Below the pieces are notes generated by a model that saw only the letters and a list, made by a program, of their open reading frames with translations, did not search any database and was not told the DNA's origin. The translations under genes and the position numbers were made by a program. From positions 124,001 to 188,000 of the forward strand of contig NZ_SSOA01000005.1 in NCBI RefSeq assembly GCF_004801395.1: DNA of 64,000 bases, in the 5' to 3' direction. Positions 41,064-50,975 of the stretch are shown in pieces; within the stretch, counting starts at the first letter, position 1; every line of letters starts with the position of its first letter. This DNA is from Gillisella terrae (lineage in GTDB: Bacteria; Pseudomonadota; Alphaproteobacteria; Rhizobiales; Rhizobiaceae).

Positions 41064-43340
41064 ATGTCTTCAGGTGCATCCGTTTCCCATGCCGATCCGT
41101 TTTTACTCACCATGTCCCGGAAGAACACGGTCATGCGCCCAATCTTGAAGCATTTGCGCGATCAAAAAAAGCAGCGAGATGTTCTGAACGCCGTAGCCTT
41201 CGGACTGATTGCAGGTCTTGATGGTCTTGGCACCAGCGTGGCCTTTGCCGCCTTGATTTTCACTGGTACGCTTTCCTCTGGGTTTTCCATGGGCGTCAGC
41301 GCCATGCTGCTCAGCTGCGTTATTCTGGCGGGTTATATTGCCTGGCGAAGCCGATACCCAGCCAGTCTGGCACAGGTGCAGGAAACCAGCATTGCCATCC
41401 TTGCCGCCGCAGTGACATCGGCTGCGAGCACCATGACGGATGCAGGTTCGGAAGAAAAAATCGCCACAGCCTTCGCTATTCTGGCTGTGAGCACAATCGG
41501 CACCGGTATGTTGTTCTATCTGTCTGGCCGCTTCCGGTTTGGTGTGTTGGTGCGGTTCTTGCCTTATCCGGTTATTGCAGGCTTTTTGGCAGGGTCCGGC
41601 TGGCTCCTGCTGGATGGTGCCTGGATGATGATGACCAATCAATCCAGCTATGCGGCGATTGTGCACTCTCTTGGCAATGCCAATGTTCTCGCCATAGTTT
41701 TGCCATCCCTGATTTTTGCCGGTTTTATGGCCTGTGCCCTGCGCTTGACGAGCAATCCACGCGTGGCACCGCTCATCATGATCCTATCAATCGCATTGTT
41801 TTACGCCATGCTGTGGTCGAATGATTTGCCGATACACATGGCGCGGCAGTTGCGCTGGCTTCCGAGCCTTTCAGAGCAGCAAGCCGGATTCTCTCTGCCC
41901 TCGCCGGTTAACCTCTGGTCAAAGGCCGATTGGTGGGCGGTTCTTGGCGTTTTGCCAATGCTGGTGTCTGTGCCGTTGATTTCGATTGCCGGTCTGCTTC
42001 TCAACACCAGTGGGCTGGAAGTGGCAGCGCGCGGTGATATCAATGCCAATGCCGAGCTGAAAACAACCGGGCATGCCAATATTCTTATTGGATGTCTGGG
42101 TGGCGCACCGGGATTCACCGGCCTTGGCATGACGCTGCTTGCGGGAAAACTGGGGGTGCACGGTCGCTTGGCTGGCGCTGCAACCGCCGTCATTCTTGCG
42201 CTTACACTGCCTTTTGCCACGCAAATCGCGGCAGGTGTGCCTCTGTTTGTTGCAGCCGGTCTCATGATCATGCTTGGCGCGGAACTCGTCTATGACTGGG
42301 CCTTTGCCGCCCGCAAGACGCTGCCTCCCATGGACTGGGCGGCGGTGCTGGCGATTGTATTCTCCATGATGGCCTTTGGTTTCATGACTGGTATTGCGGT
42401 CGGACTTGTCTTTTCCACCGTCACTTTCGTGTATAATTATGCGCGTCTTCCTGTAATCCGCCTTGCCGCGAGTGGGCATGATCGACGCAGCAGCACAGAC
42501 CGATCCAATACCGCCAATAGTGTTCTCGATCAGCATGGCCATCTCATTCATATCATAGAATTGCAGGGCTATCTGTTTTTTGGCACGGTCGAGCAAGTTG
42601 TCCGAGCCGTAAAAAAGCGCTTCTCAAATGCACCAAAGCCGAAATACCTGCTTCTCGACTTTCGCAATGTCAGCGGTATCGATTCTGCCGCGATTGCGGG
42701 ATTTGTTAATATTTTCAGTGTCTTATCAGCGGAAAAGGTCGAAGTTATTCTCTCGCCCATAAGTGCTGACGTACAATCCGTGCTGCAACGCATCAATGAT
42801 ATCACCGACTCTGCCACGCTTGAAGCGGCCACAGACCTCGACCACGCCCTTGAAGAGGCTGAGGATCGCCTGTTGGCATGCCATTGTGGTGCCGAATACT
42901 CTGTCGATATTGCCGATCAACTGCTCGCAACATTAGGCCCACACCCGCGCGTGCCGGATCTGGTGGCCGTGATGGAAAGGATAGAGCTTGAGGCGGGGAC
43001 ATGCCTGATCAAAGCAGGCGAGCTGGCCAGCGACATCTTTGTGTTGGCCACGGGGCGGGTCAAAGTCGAAATCACCTTGCCGGGCGGCGGACGTCTGCGC
43101 CTTCGTAGCATGGCAGCAGGCGCGGTTCTCGGTGAAGTGGCCTTCTATCTCGGCGGCAAAAGAACCGCCGATGTCATTGTCGAGACCCGCGCCTCCCTGT
43201 TTCGCCTGACAGGCGAGACGCTGATGCGACTTGAGGCGGAAGACCCGACACTGGCTGTACTTGCTCATCGGTTGTTTGCATCCACCCTTGCTGAACGCCT
43301 GACGTTGGCAAACAGAATGGTGCAGCTTGCCAATGCATGA
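41064..43340 (+). CDS. SulP-family anion transporter with STAS and cNMP-binding domains
   Basis: The 758-residue protein has a SulP membrane domain of about 10-12 helices (about residues 35-450), a STAS domain (about 485-590, LLLDFRNVSGIDSAAIAGF) and a CRP-type cNMP-binding domain (about 620-745). In the latter the phosphate cassette GEVAFYLGGKRTADVIV keeps the glutamate and arginine, so nucleotide binding is likely. Start is uncertain: ATG at 41064, 41112 or 41133, the last having GGAAGAA upstream. It follows the ABC pair on the same strand, separated by a repeat. The anion carried is unknown; control by cAMP is an inference. Confidence 0.85.
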   Translation: MSSGASVSHADPFLLTMSRKNTVMRPILKHLRDQKKQRDVLNAVAFGLIAGLDGLGTSVAFAALIFTGTLSSGFSMGVSAMLLSCVILAGYIAWRSRYPASLAQVQETSIAILAAAVTSAASTMTDAGSEEKIATAFAILAVSTIGTGMLFYLSGRFRFGVLVRFLPYPVIAGFLAGSGWLLLDGAWMMMTNQSSYAAIVHSLGNANVLAIVLPSLIFAGFMACALRLTSNPRVAPLIMILSIALFYAMLWSNDLPIHMARQLRWLPSLSEQQAGFSLPSPVNLWSKADWWAVLGVLPMLVSVPLISIAGLLLNTSGLEVAARGDINANAELKTTGHANILIGCLGGAPGFTGLGMTLLAGKLGVHGRLAGAATAVILALTLPFATQIAAGVPLFVAAGLMIMLGAELVYDWAFAARKTLPPMDWAAVLAIVFSMMAFGFMTGIAVGLVFSTVTFVYNYARLPVIRLAASGHDRRSSTDRSNTANSVLDQHGHLIHIIELQGYLFFGTVEQVVRAVKKRFSNAPKPKYLLLDFRNVSGIDSAAIAGFVNIFSVLSAEKVEVILSPISADVQSVLQRINDITDSATLEAATDLDHALEEAEDRLLACHCGAEYSVDIADQLLATLGPHPRVPDLVAVMERIELEAGTCLIKAGELASDIFVLATGRVKVEITLPGGGRLRLRSMAAGAVLGEVAFYLGGKRTADVIVETRASLFRLTGETLMRLEAEDPTLAVLAHRLFASTLAERLTLANRMVQLANA

Positions 43341-43373
43341 TCACCGAGAACCCGATGAAGGCAGACAGACGAT

Positions 43374-43393
43374 TGCCGGAGATCGGCTTTTTT
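43374..43393 (+). terminator. Weak terminator-like hairpin after SulP
   Basis: GCCG-GAGAT-CGGC is followed by six T residues, about 35 bp after the SulP stop. The stem is only four pairs, so this is tentative. Confidence 0.3.
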
Positions 43394-43433
43394 AGCGAGG
43401 AACCAACCTCGCGTGCATTTCGATGAGAGCAGG

Positions 43434-43473
43434 TTATGGCACCATGCCCCATATATGGCGCACGGCGCTGTAA
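43434..43473. repeat. Dispersed palindromic repeat, family A, single module
   Basis: GCACCATGCCCCATATATGG pairs with CGCACGGCGCTGTAA; only the GGCGC hairpin module is present, without the CATAATTCC module. It lies between the converging SulP and nikR genes. Confidence 0.85.
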
Positions 43474-43488
43474 CCTGAGTATCGCATT

Positions 43489-43887
43489 CTATGTCGGGAT
43501 AATCTTCAACTCACCATAGGTCACGGACCGCTCCGCCATCACATGATCGGCAAAGTGGCGCACCTCTTCGGTTTTGCCGCGCAAAACGCTGATTTCAAGA
43601 CAGCGGTGCTGATCCAGATGCACATGCATGCTGGCCACAGACAGATCATGGTGATCATGAAAGGTTGTGGTGAGGCGGCTGGCCAAATCTCTGGCCTCGT
43701 GATCATAGACATAGCTTAAAACACCAGCGCATTGGGCGATATGGCCCTCCTCGATTGAAGCCTGCTTCAGCCCGGCCCGTGCCAGATCGCGCAGGGCTTC
43801 AGAGCGGTTCTGATAGCCTTTTGCCTGAATCATCCGGTCCAGTTCAGTCATGAGGTCATCGTCAATGGTGATGGTAATGCGCTGCAT
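43489..43887 (-). CDS. nikR: Nickel-responsive regulator NikR
   Basis: The 132-residue protein has an N-terminal ribbon-helix-helix ([37 protein letters not shown]) and an ACT-like C-terminal domain. The nickel ligands of NikR are visible as His in FHDHHDLS, the pair in SMHVHLD, and Cys in [10 protein letters not shown]. With nickel bound it should repress nikABCDE, which is divergent across 146 bp. That gap contains GTATGATGTATCA (from 43981) and GTGTATCAT (near 43915), which may be parts of an operator, but I cannot fit the enterobacterial GTATGA-N16-TCATAC consensus. Confidence 0.95.
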   Translation of the reverse strand: MQRITITIDDDLMTELDRMIQAKGYQNRSEALRDLARAGLKQASIEEGHIAQCAGVLSYVYDHEARDLASRLTTTFHDHHDLSVASMHVHLDQHRCLEISVLRGKTEEVRHFADHVMAERSVTYGELKIIPT

Positions 43888-44033
43888 GATTGTTCCCCCG
43901 CTGATGCTGATGGATGGTGTATCATTTTTTGACGCCGCTTCCAGCTTTTGTCCCGATAGATGGTTGACCTGACAAAGTCAGTATGATGTATCAACAAAAA
44001 CATCTTACTCAACAGCAGCCCACAGGACATTCC

Positions 44034-45614
44034 ATGCTCACATCTTGCTTTCGCCGTGCGGCACTGGCCTTGACGCTGGCCATTTGCAGCCCTCTCGCCC
44101 AAGCAGCGGCGGGCGAGATGTTGAATTTCTCCTGGCCCATCAACGTCGGCCCGCTCAACCCTCATCTCTATTCGCCCAATCAGATGTTTGCCCAAAACAT
44201 GGTGTATGAGCCGCTGGTGCGCTATCAGGCTGATGGCACGGTGAAGCCATGGCTGGCAAGTTCGTGGCAGATTTCGAACGAGGGGCGAACCTATACGTTT
44301 CAATTGCGTGAAGGGGTGCAGTTTTCAAATGGCGAACCCTTTGATGCCGCAGCCGTCAAAGCCAATGTGGATGCGGTGCTGGCCAACCGCTCCCGTCATG
44401 CATGGCTGGAACTGGCCAATGAAATTGAAAGCGCTGACGTGGTGGATGCCTCGCATGTGCGCATCACGCTGAAACATGCCTATTATCCTTTGCTTCAGGA
44501 ATTGTCCCTGCCGCGTCCCTTTCGGTTTATCGCGCCGTCACAGTTCAAGCAGGGCGGCACAAAAGACGGCATTCTCAAGCCGATTGGCACCGGCCCTTGG
44601 GTTTTGCAAGAAACCCGATTGGGCGAGAAAGACGTGTTTGTTCGCAATGACAAATACTGGGGCGCAAAGCCGAAATTTGAGAGCGTCGATGTCAAGGTCA
44701 TTCCCGATCCCAACAGCCGCGCCATTGCGTTTGAGACCGGCGATATTGATCTGATCTACGGGTCCGATGGGCCGATTTCGCCCGATACGTTTGAGCGTTT
44801 CCGCAAAATGGGAACCTATACAACAGAGCTTTCGCAGCCTCTGGAAACCCTTGTGCTGGCCATCAACACCAACCTCGGCGCGACAAAGGATGTTGCGGTG
44901 CGCAAGGCCATCAACCATGCGGTGGACAAGGACAAGATGATTGCCACGGTGCTTTATGGCACCCAGCAACGGGCTGACACGCTTTTTGCCCCCAATGTGC
45001 CTTACGCCAATATTGGCCTCAAGCCCTACACGTTCGATCGTTCCGTTGCCGAAAAACTGCTGGATGATGCTGGCTGGAAGCGGCCTGCTCCGAACGCTAT
45101 TCGGCAAAAGGATGACCAGCCGCTGTCCATCGAATTATGCTTTGTTGGCACAGACGCCATCAGCAAATCCATGGCCGAGATTGTGCAGGCCGATCTGGGT
45201 AAGATCGGCATTCAGGTTATCCTGACCGGAGAGGAAGAAAGCAGCATTTTTGCCCGTCAGCGCGATGGCCGGTTCGGCATGATCTTCAATCGTACCTGGG
45301 GGCCTCCTTATGATCCACACGCCTTTGTCAGCTCCATGCGCATTCCCTCCCATGCCGATTATCAGGCGCAGCTTGGCCTGCCGGACAAGGCAAAGATTGA
45401 TGAGGAGATTGGCGCGGTGCTGATTTCGACCGATGAACACGCACGGCAGGATCTCTATCGAGATATTCTGACCCGCTTGCATGAAGAAGCCGTCTATCTG
45501 CCGCTCACCTATGTCACCGCCATTGCCGTTGCCAAAAAGGAGCTTGGCCCTATTCCCTTTGGAGCGATGGCGAGCGAAATTCCGTTCGATCAGATCGGGC
45601 AAAAGGCGAACTGA
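44034..45614 (+). CDS. nikA: Nickel ABC transporter substrate-binding protein
   Basis: The 526-residue protein has a signal peptide (MLTSCFRRAALALTLAICSP then LAQA) and a family 5 solute-binding domain. NikA-like stretches include NFSWPINVGPLNPHLYSPNQ after the signal and IFNRTWGPPYDPHAFVSSMR near residue 425. It should bind nickel, probably through a small chelator, in the periplasm. I chose the ATG at 44034 with AGGA upstream and the signal peptide immediately following; earlier in-frame ATGs add a non-signal extension. nikB follows after 3 bp. Confidence 0.93.
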   Translation: MLTSCFRRAALALTLAICSPLAQAAAGEMLNFSWPINVGPLNPHLYSPNQMFAQNMVYEPLVRYQADGTVKPWLASSWQISNEGRTYTFQLREGVQFSNGEPFDAAAVKANVDAVLANRSRHAWLELANEIESADVVDASHVRITLKHAYYPLLQELSLPRPFRFIAPSQFKQGGTKDGILKPIGTGPWVLQETRLGEKDVFVRNDKYWGAKPKFESVDVKVIPDPNSRAIAFETGDIDLIYGSDGPISPDTFERFRKMGTYTTELSQPLETLVLAINTNLGATKDVAVRKAINHAVDKDKMIATVLYGTQQRADTLFAPNVPYANIGLKPYTFDRSVAEKLLDDAGWKRPAPNAIRQKDDQPLSIELCFVGTDAISKSMAEIVQADLGKIGIQVILTGEEESSIFARQRDGRFGMIFNRTWGPPYDPHAFVSSMRIPSHADYQAQLGLPDKAKIDEEIGAVLISTDEHARQDLYRDILTRLHEEAVYLPLTYVTAIAVAKKELGPIPFGAMASEIPFDQIGQKAN

Positions 45615-45617
45615 TCC

Positions 45618-46562
45618 ATGGGTGCATTTATTCTGCGGCGCATTTTGCTGCTGATCCCGATGCTGCTTGGCGCGTCACTGGTGATCTTTCTGATGCTGCG
45701 GCTTGGGCCAAGCGATCCGGCCATGGATTACTTGCGCCTGTCAAAAGTGCCGCCAACGCCTTTGGCGCTGGCCGATGCGCGGCAGATGCTTGGCCTCGAC
45801 CGGCCCATTGCCATCCAATATGCCGACTGGCTGGGCCATGCCTTCCGGCTGGATTTCGGCACCTCCTATGCCACGCAAAGGCCGGTTTTGCCGGATTTGC
45901 TCTACTATCTTCCGGCAACGCTGCAACTGGCCGGGCTGGCGCTGATTCTGACCTTTGGCATTTCCATTCCCATGGGGGTCTGGGCATCGCGCCACCGCAA
46001 CAAACTGCCGGATCATATTGTGCGGCTGGTGTCCTTCCTTGGTGTTTCCATGCCCAATTTCTGGCTGGGCTTTCTGCTGGTGCTGGTGTTTTCCGTGCAT
46101 CTCGGCTGGCTGCCGGCCATGGGCCGCGGCGGCTTTGCCCATATGATCATGCCGGCCATTGCCATTGCCTTCATGTCGCTGTCCATCAATGCGCGGCTGT
46201 TGCGCGCCAGCATGCTGGAGGCGGCAGGCCAGCGCCATGTGCTCTATGCCCGCCTGCGCGGCCTTTCCAGACAGCGGGTTGAGCGCGGCCATATCCTCAG
46301 AAACGCGCTTTTGCCAATCATCACCGCCACGGGCATGCATGTCGGTGAACTGCTCGGCGGCACATTGGTGATTGAGAGTATTTTCGGCTGGCCCGGCGTT
46401 GGCCGCTATGCCGTCTCTGCCATCCTGAACCGGGACTATCCCGTCATTCAGTGTTTTACCTTGTTGATGGTCGGCATTTTTGTGACCTGTAATCTCCTTG
46501 TCGATATTGCCTATGCCTGGGCAGACCCACGAATCCGACTGTCAGCGGGGCATGTCGAATGA
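45618..46562 (+). CDS. nikB: Nickel ABC transporter permease NikB
   Basis: The 314-residue protein is a DppB-type inner-membrane permease with six hydrophobic segments, [20 protein letters not shown] at the N-terminus, and the EAA loop near residue 195-235 ([21 protein letters not shown]). It pairs with NikC to form the channel. It starts 3 bp after nikA and overlaps nikC by four bases. Confidence 0.93.
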   Translation: MGAFILRRILLLIPMLLGASLVIFLMLRLGPSDPAMDYLRLSKVPPTPLALADARQMLGLDRPIAIQYADWLGHAFRLDFGTSYATQRPVLPDLLYYLPATLQLAGLALILTFGISIPMGVWASRHRNKLPDHIVRLVSFLGVSMPNFWLGFLLVLVFSVHLGWLPAMGRGGFAHMIMPAIAIAFMSLSINARLLRASMLEAAGQRHVLYARLRGLSRQRVERGHILRNALLPIITATGMHVGELLGGTLVIESIFGWPGVGRYAVSAILNRDYPVIQCFTLLMVGIFVTCNLLVDIAYAWADPRIRLSAGHVE

Positions 46563-47434
46563 TGAAAGCATCAACGTTGCCGTCAGCCACGCGCCCGGCT
46601 GGCTTTTGGCGCTCCTCGTCGCTGGGTGTCAAAGCCTGCGCGGTCATCGTGCTGCTGTTGGTGGTGGCCACAATTGCAGGGCCGTGGATTTCGCCGCATG
46701 ATCCGAATTTTGTTGAATTGTCGGAGCGCCTTCAGCCGCCCAACCTCAGCCACTGGCTGGGAACCGACCATCTGGGCCGCGATATTTTTTCGCGTCTGGT
46801 GGCGGGTGCCCGCGTGTCGCTTGGCTCTGTTGCCATTGCGCTTGGCCTGATCATCCTCACCGGCATTGTTCTTGGCGGAACCGCAGGCGTTGTCGGCGGG
46901 CGCACCGATCAGGTGATCATGCGCATTGCCGATGTGTTTTTGACCTTTCCAACGCTGGTGCTGGCGCTGTTCATGGTTGGAATGCTCGGCACGGGCCTGT
47001 CCAATGTCATCCTTGCCATCGCGCTGTCGCATTGGGCCTGGTATGCGCGCATTGTGCGCGGCATTGTGCTGTCCTTGCGCCATCGGGAGTTTCTGCTGGC
47101 GGCGCGTATGAGCGGTGCGGGACCGATCAGAACCTTTGTGGATCACCTGCTTCCCGCCACCCTGTCCCAGCTTGTGGTGCTGGCAACCTTGGACATTGGC
47201 CATATCATGCTGCATGTCTCTGGCCTGTCCTTTCTGGGATTGGGTGTCGCCGCACCCACAGCCGAATGGGGTGTGATGATCAATGATGCCCGGCAATATG
47301 TCTGGACAGCACCATCGCTGATCCTGTGGCCGGGCTTAACGCTGTTTATCAGCGTCATGGCCTTCAATATTCTGGGCGATGCCCTGCGTGACAGGCTCGA
47401 TCCCCATCTGCGTATGGAGCATGATCACCCATGA
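46559..47434 (+). CDS. nikC: Nickel ABC transporter permease NikC
   Basis: The 291-residue protein is a DppC-type permease. It shows the typical N-terminal [20 protein letters not shown] motif near residue 65 and the EAA-type loop [20 protein letters not shown] near 175. About six membrane segments are predicted. Four-base overlaps on both sides place it in the nik operon. Confidence 0.93.
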   Translation: MMKASTLPSATRPAGFWRSSSLGVKACAVIVLLLVVATIAGPWISPHDPNFVELSERLQPPNLSHWLGTDHLGRDIFSRLVAGARVSLGSVAIALGLIILTGIVLGGTAGVVGGRTDQVIMRIADVFLTFPTLVLALFMVGMLGTGLSNVILAIALSHWAWYARIVRGIVLSLRHREFLLAARMSGAGPIRTFVDHLLPATLSQLVVLATLDIGHIMLHVSGLSFLGLGVAAPTAEWGVMINDARQYVWTAPSLILWPGLTLFISVMAFNILGDALRDRLDPHLRMEHDHP

Positions 47435-48219
47435 TCCAAACCCTCTCCATCCAAAACTTAACGGTTTGCCCCGCACAGGCCGATGCTCATCCAGCACTTG
47501 TCGATCATCTCTCGCTTGAACTCAAACGTGGCCGCATTCTGGCGCTGGTGGGAGCCAGCGGCTCAGGAAAATCGCTGACCTGTTCGGCAAGCCTTGGCGT
47601 CGCACCTGCGGGTGTCAGGGTCGCCCATGGCACGCTTGCGCTGGATGGGCAGCCCGCATTGCCTGAAAATGTGCGTGGCAAGGTGGTGGCCACCATCATG
47701 CAAAACCCGCGCAGCGCCTTTAATCCGGTGCGAACCATGCGCCATCATGTGGTTGAAACACTCAAAGCCACGGGCCGGTTGCCGCCAGACCATGACCTGC
47801 AACAGGCATTGGCCCTGATGCACGATGTCGGGCTTGAAGAGCCGCAGCGCATTCTGGAGATGCATGCGTTTGAGATGAGCGGCGGCATGTTGCAACGGAT
47901 GATGATTGCCCTTGCGCTCATGTCCGGTGCGCCCTTTCTGTTTGCCGATGAGCCAACCACGGACCTTGATCTGATTGTGCAGATGCAGGTGCTGGATCTG
48001 ATTGAGCGCGTGGCCAAACAACAGGGCCTGGGCGTTTTGCTCATCACCCATGATATGGGCGTGGTGGCGCGTCTGGCCGATGATGTGGCGGTGATTGATC
48101 AGGGCAAGCTGGTGGAGACAGGCAGCGTCATGGAGATTTTCCATGCGCCGCAACATCCAGTGACACGCATGTTGGTGCAGGCGCACCTCTCCCTCTACGG
48201 TCTGGAGCTGGCGCAATGA
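47431..48219 (+). CDS. nikD: Nickel ABC transporter ATPase NikD
   Basis: The 262-residue protein is an ABC ATPase with Walker [10 protein letters not shown] near residue 40, a signature loop [15 protein letters not shown] near 150 (GGM rather than GGQ, as is usual in NikD/DppD proteins) and Walker [12 protein letters not shown] near 170. It powers nickel import together with NikE. It overlaps nikC and nikE by four bases. Confidence 0.93.
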   Translation: MIQTLSIQNLTVCPAQADAHPALVDHLSLELKRGRILALVGASGSGKSLTCSASLGVAPAGVRVAHGTLALDGQPALPENVRGKVVATIMQNPRSAFNPVRTMRHHVVETLKATGRLPPDHDLQQALALMHDVGLEEPQRILEMHAFEMSGGMLQRMMIALALMSGAPFLFADEPTTDLDLIVQMQVLDLIERVAKQQGLGVLLITHDMGVVARLADDVAVIDQGKLVETGSVMEIFHAPQHPVTRMLVQAHLSLYGLELAQ

Positions 48220-49007
48220 CGCTTTTGCACGCAAAACATCTGAGCAAGCGGTATCGGCACCATTCACTGCTGGGCGCAAGCCCGGCCCGAACAGCTGTCG
48301 ATGATGTTTCGCTTTCCATTGCCAACAGCGAAACCGTCGCCCTTCTTGGCCGCAGTGGCTGTGGCAAAAGCACATTGGCCAGATTATTGGCGGGGCTGGA
48401 AAAACCAGATGCGGGAGAAATCTGTTTCAATGGCACAGCCCTTGGCAGGCTCGCAAAGGCGGAGAAAGCCGCTTTTCGATCCGCCGTGCAGATGGTGTTT
48501 CAAGATTCGCCCAGCGCCGTTAACCCACGCTTTGACATTCGCGCCATTATCGGTGAGCCTCTGCGCCACCTCACCACCCTGAGTGAGACAGACCGCGAGA
48601 ACCGCATCCGCGAGGTGCTGGATATGGTGGAGCTTCCGCTTGCCATCGCCGGGCAATTGCCAGGGCAGCTCAGTGGTGGACAATTGCAACGGGTCTGCAT
48701 TGCCCGCGCCCTTGCTTGCGCGCCAAAGCTGATCATTCTGGACGAGGCCGTGTCCAACCTCGATCTTCATCTCCAGACCTCGGCCCTGTCTCTGTTAAAA
48801 TCCTTGCAGGATAAAACCGGGATGGCCTATCTGTTTGTCACCCATGATCTGCGTTTGGTCGAGCGGTTTGCATCACGGGTGATGATCATGGATGCGGGAC
48901 GCATTGTTGAGGAAGCGACCACCGGCGCGCTGGCTCAACTCAGCCATCCCGCCTCCCTGCTTTTGAAATCGGCCATTCTGCCCGCCTATCCGCGCCGGGC
49001 AGCATAA
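48216..49007 (+). CDS. nikE: Nickel ABC transporter ATPase NikE
   Basis: The 263-residue protein is the second nik ATPase, with Walker [10 protein letters not shown] near residue 48, signature [15 protein letters not shown] near 155 and Walker [13 protein letters not shown] near 175. It ends three bases before a family A/B composite repeat whose hairpins may serve to end the operon transcript. Confidence 0.93.
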   Translation: MTLLHAKHLSKRYRHHSLLGASPARTAVDDVSLSIANSETVALLGRSGCGKSTLARLLAGLEKPDAGEICFNGTALGRLAKAEKAAFRSAVQMVFQDSPSAVNPRFDIRAIIGEPLRHLTTLSETDRENRIREVLDMVELPLAIAGQLPGQLSGGQLQRVCIARALACAPKLIILDEAVSNLDLHLQTSALSLLKSLQDKTGMAYLFVTHDLRLVERFASRVMIMDAGRIVEEATTGALAQLSHPASLLLKSAILPAYPRRAA

Positions 49008-49009
49008 TT

Positions 49010-49136
49010 TTCTCTTTAAACCGATTCCGGTTTAAAGAGTTATGCAGCAGATTTAAAGTGTTACAGCATCCTTTGTGCGCCATATATGGCGCACGGTGCT
49101 GTAGAAAACCGGTCTCCACTTTTCCCCGACAAGCGA
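49010..49136. repeat. Composite of family A and family B repeats
   Basis: CTCTTTAAACCGATTCCGGTTTAAAGAG is a compensated variant of the CATAATTCC module; the GTGCGCCATATATGGCGCAC hairpin and a partial family B end (ACCGGTCTCCACTTTTCCCC) follow. The composite lies between the converging nikE and FecE-like genes. Confidence 0.85.
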
Positions 49137-49158
49137 TAGAAGAGCGTGATCCCGTCAA

Positions 49159-49920
49159 TTACCGCTCAAAATGAACAAGCGGCTTGCCATGATAGGGCGA
49201 GCGGGTGACATGCGCATCGACACAAAACACATCCCTCAGCAGCTCCCGGGTCAACACATCTTCAGGGGTTCCGAATGCGACGACTTTTCCAGCCTGCATG
49301 ACGAGCAGCCTGTCGCAAAACATGGCCGCGTGATTGAGGTCATGCAGCGCAATGATGCTTGTAACGGGGAGTTCCGAGACCAGCCGCAGGAGGCTGACCT
49401 GATGATGAACATCCAGATGGTTGGTCGGCTCATCAAGGATGAGCTCTTTCGGTGACTGCGCAAGCGCACGGGCGAGATGGGCGCGCTGCTTCTCCCCTCC
49501 CGACAGGCTCTGCCAGCTATCATTGCGTTTTGCGGTCAACTCCGTTCGCGCAAGGGCATCGTTGACAGCAGCATCATCTTCGCCTGTCCAGCCGGAAAAC
49601 ATCGATCTATGGGGGAAACGTCCAAGTTTGACGACATCCACGACTTTGATATTCGCGTTGGTGGTGGCGTGCTGCTCGATCAATGCAACGCGCTGGGCAA
49701 TGGTTCGACGGCGGATCTTGTCGATGTTTTGCCCATCGAGCGTCACCTGTCCCGAGAGCGGGCGTTTCAGGCCCGCCAACAGTCGCAACAGCGAGGTTTT
49801 GCCCGATCCGTTCGGCCCTAAAAGTCCGAGCATTTCTCCGGGGCTGACGATAAGAGACACGTCGTTAACGATTGTCTTCGAACCAATTTTCCAGACAAGA
49901 TTATCGGCTCTGATACTCAT
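49159..49920 (-). CDS. Iron/metal-chelate ABC transporter ATPase (FecE/BtuD type)
   Basis: The 253-residue protein is an importer ATPase of the FecE/BtuD/HmuV kind, with Walker A GPNGSGKTS near residue 37, the Q-loop LIEQHATT, signature LSGGEKQRAHLARAL near 137 and Walker B ELILDEPTNHLD near 160. It overlaps the permease stop by four bases. The substrate cannot be told from this subunit. Confidence 0.9.
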   Translation of the reverse strand: MSIRADNLVWKIGSKTIVNDVSLIVSPGEMLGLLGPNGSGKTSLLRLLAGLKRPLSGQVTLDGQNIDKIRRRTIAQRVALIEQHATTNANIKVVDVVKLGRFPHRSMFSGWTGEDDAAVNDALARTELTAKRNDSWQSLSGGEKQRAHLARALAQSPKELILDEPTNHLDVHHQVSLLRLVSELPVTSIIALHDLNHAAMFCDRLLVMQAGKVVAFGTPEDVLTRELLRDVFCVDAHVTRSPYHGKPLVHFER

Positions 49921-50975
49921 GATGCCCGCTGCAACTTATAGAGAATGACCGAGAAGAAGGGGACGCCCACCAGGGCTGTGACCACACCGATTGGCAAAAG
50001 CTGCTGGGGAACAAGCGTACGCGAGGCAATGTCTGCCAAAACCATGAATATGGCTCCGGTAACGGCGCAGGCGGGCAAAAGCCTGGCATGCAGTGGGCCT
50101 ACCACAAAACGGGTGGCGTGTGGAACGACAAGTCCGACGAAGCCGATTGTGCCAACCATGCTGACAATCGTTGCCGTCATGATCGCCGTCAGTGCAAAGA
50201 GGACAATCCGTGTTCGACCAATATCAATGCCCAAGGATGCTGCCGCTTCGTCGCCAAAGGCAAAGGCATCGAGAACCCGCGCGTAGAAAAGACAGGCGAT
50301 CAATCCGAGACCCACGACGATGGACACGAGCGCAAACTCTGGCCAGCGGACGCCGCCAAGGCTGCCGAGCAGCCAGAACATGACGTCGCGCGCCTGCTGC
50401 GCATTGCCAGAGGTTGTGACAATGTAAGATGTTGCCGCATTGAACAATTGCGATGCGGCAACGCCTGCCAATATGGTTCTGTCGGCACCGCCGCGCGCAC
50501 CGTTTGACAAGAGCGCCACAAGCAGAAAAGCCGCGAATGCTCCGGCGAAAGCTCCAGCCGACAGAGAGACTGCACCGGCGCCAATGCCAAGAATGACGAC
50601 GGCCACCGCGCCGGTCGACGCACCTGCCGAAATGCCGAGCACGTAGGGTTCTGCCAGAGGGTTGCGCAGCAAGGCTTGCATGATTGCGCCGCACAAGGCC
50701 AGTCCGGCACCGCAAAAGACCGCAACCAGCGCACGGCTAAGCCGATAGTCCCAGATCACGGTTTCATGGATGCGGTTCAGCGGAACCTCTGTCCAGCCAA
50801 GCTTGTTGGTGATCGCGAAATAGGTGGTTGACAGCGGGATCGGCATATCACCGATCCCCACGCTGACGCCAACCACCAGCGCGATGGCAACGAGCGAGGC
50901 GAGGGCAAACCCCACCATCGCGGCGGTGTGTCGCTGCGGTTTGGCAGACGAAGCGTGGATGGCTTCGGCGCTCAC
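49917..50975 (-). CDS. Iron/metal-chelate ABC transporter permease (FecCD family)
   Basis: The 352-residue protein is a FecCD/BtuC-type permease with about nine or ten membrane helices. Conserved stretches include GAGLALCGAIMQALLRNPLA then EPYVLGISAGAS near residue 100, and GTIGFVGLVVPHATRF near 265. I chose the GTG at 50975 because GTGA overlaps the stop of the binding-protein gene by four bases and the following residues lead directly into the first helix; a longer in-frame reading is antisense-like and lies inside the upstream gene. A single permease gene implies a homodimer. Confidence 0.9.
   Translation of the reverse strand: MSAEAIHASSAKPQRHTAAMVGFALASLVAIALVVGVSVGIGDMPIPLSTTYFAITNKLGWTEVPLNRIHETVIWDYRLSRALVAVFCGAGLALCGAIMQALLRNPLAEPYVLGISAGASTGAVAVVILGIGAGAVSLSAGAFAGAFAAFLLVALLSNGARGGADRTILAGVAASQLFNAATSYIVTTSGNAQQARDVMFWLLGSLGGVRWPEFALVSIVVGLGLIACLFYARVLDAFAFGDEAAASLGIDIGRTRIVLFALTAIMTATIVSMVGTIGFVGLVVPHATRFVVGPLHARLLPACAVTGAIFMVLADIASRTLVPQQLLPIGVVTALVGVPFFSVILYKLQRAS

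Noticed and set aside
43888-44033. Classic NikR operator between nikR and nikA
   Set aside because: Half-sites like GTATGATG are present, but the enterobacterial spacing is not met, so I did not annotate it as a separate site.
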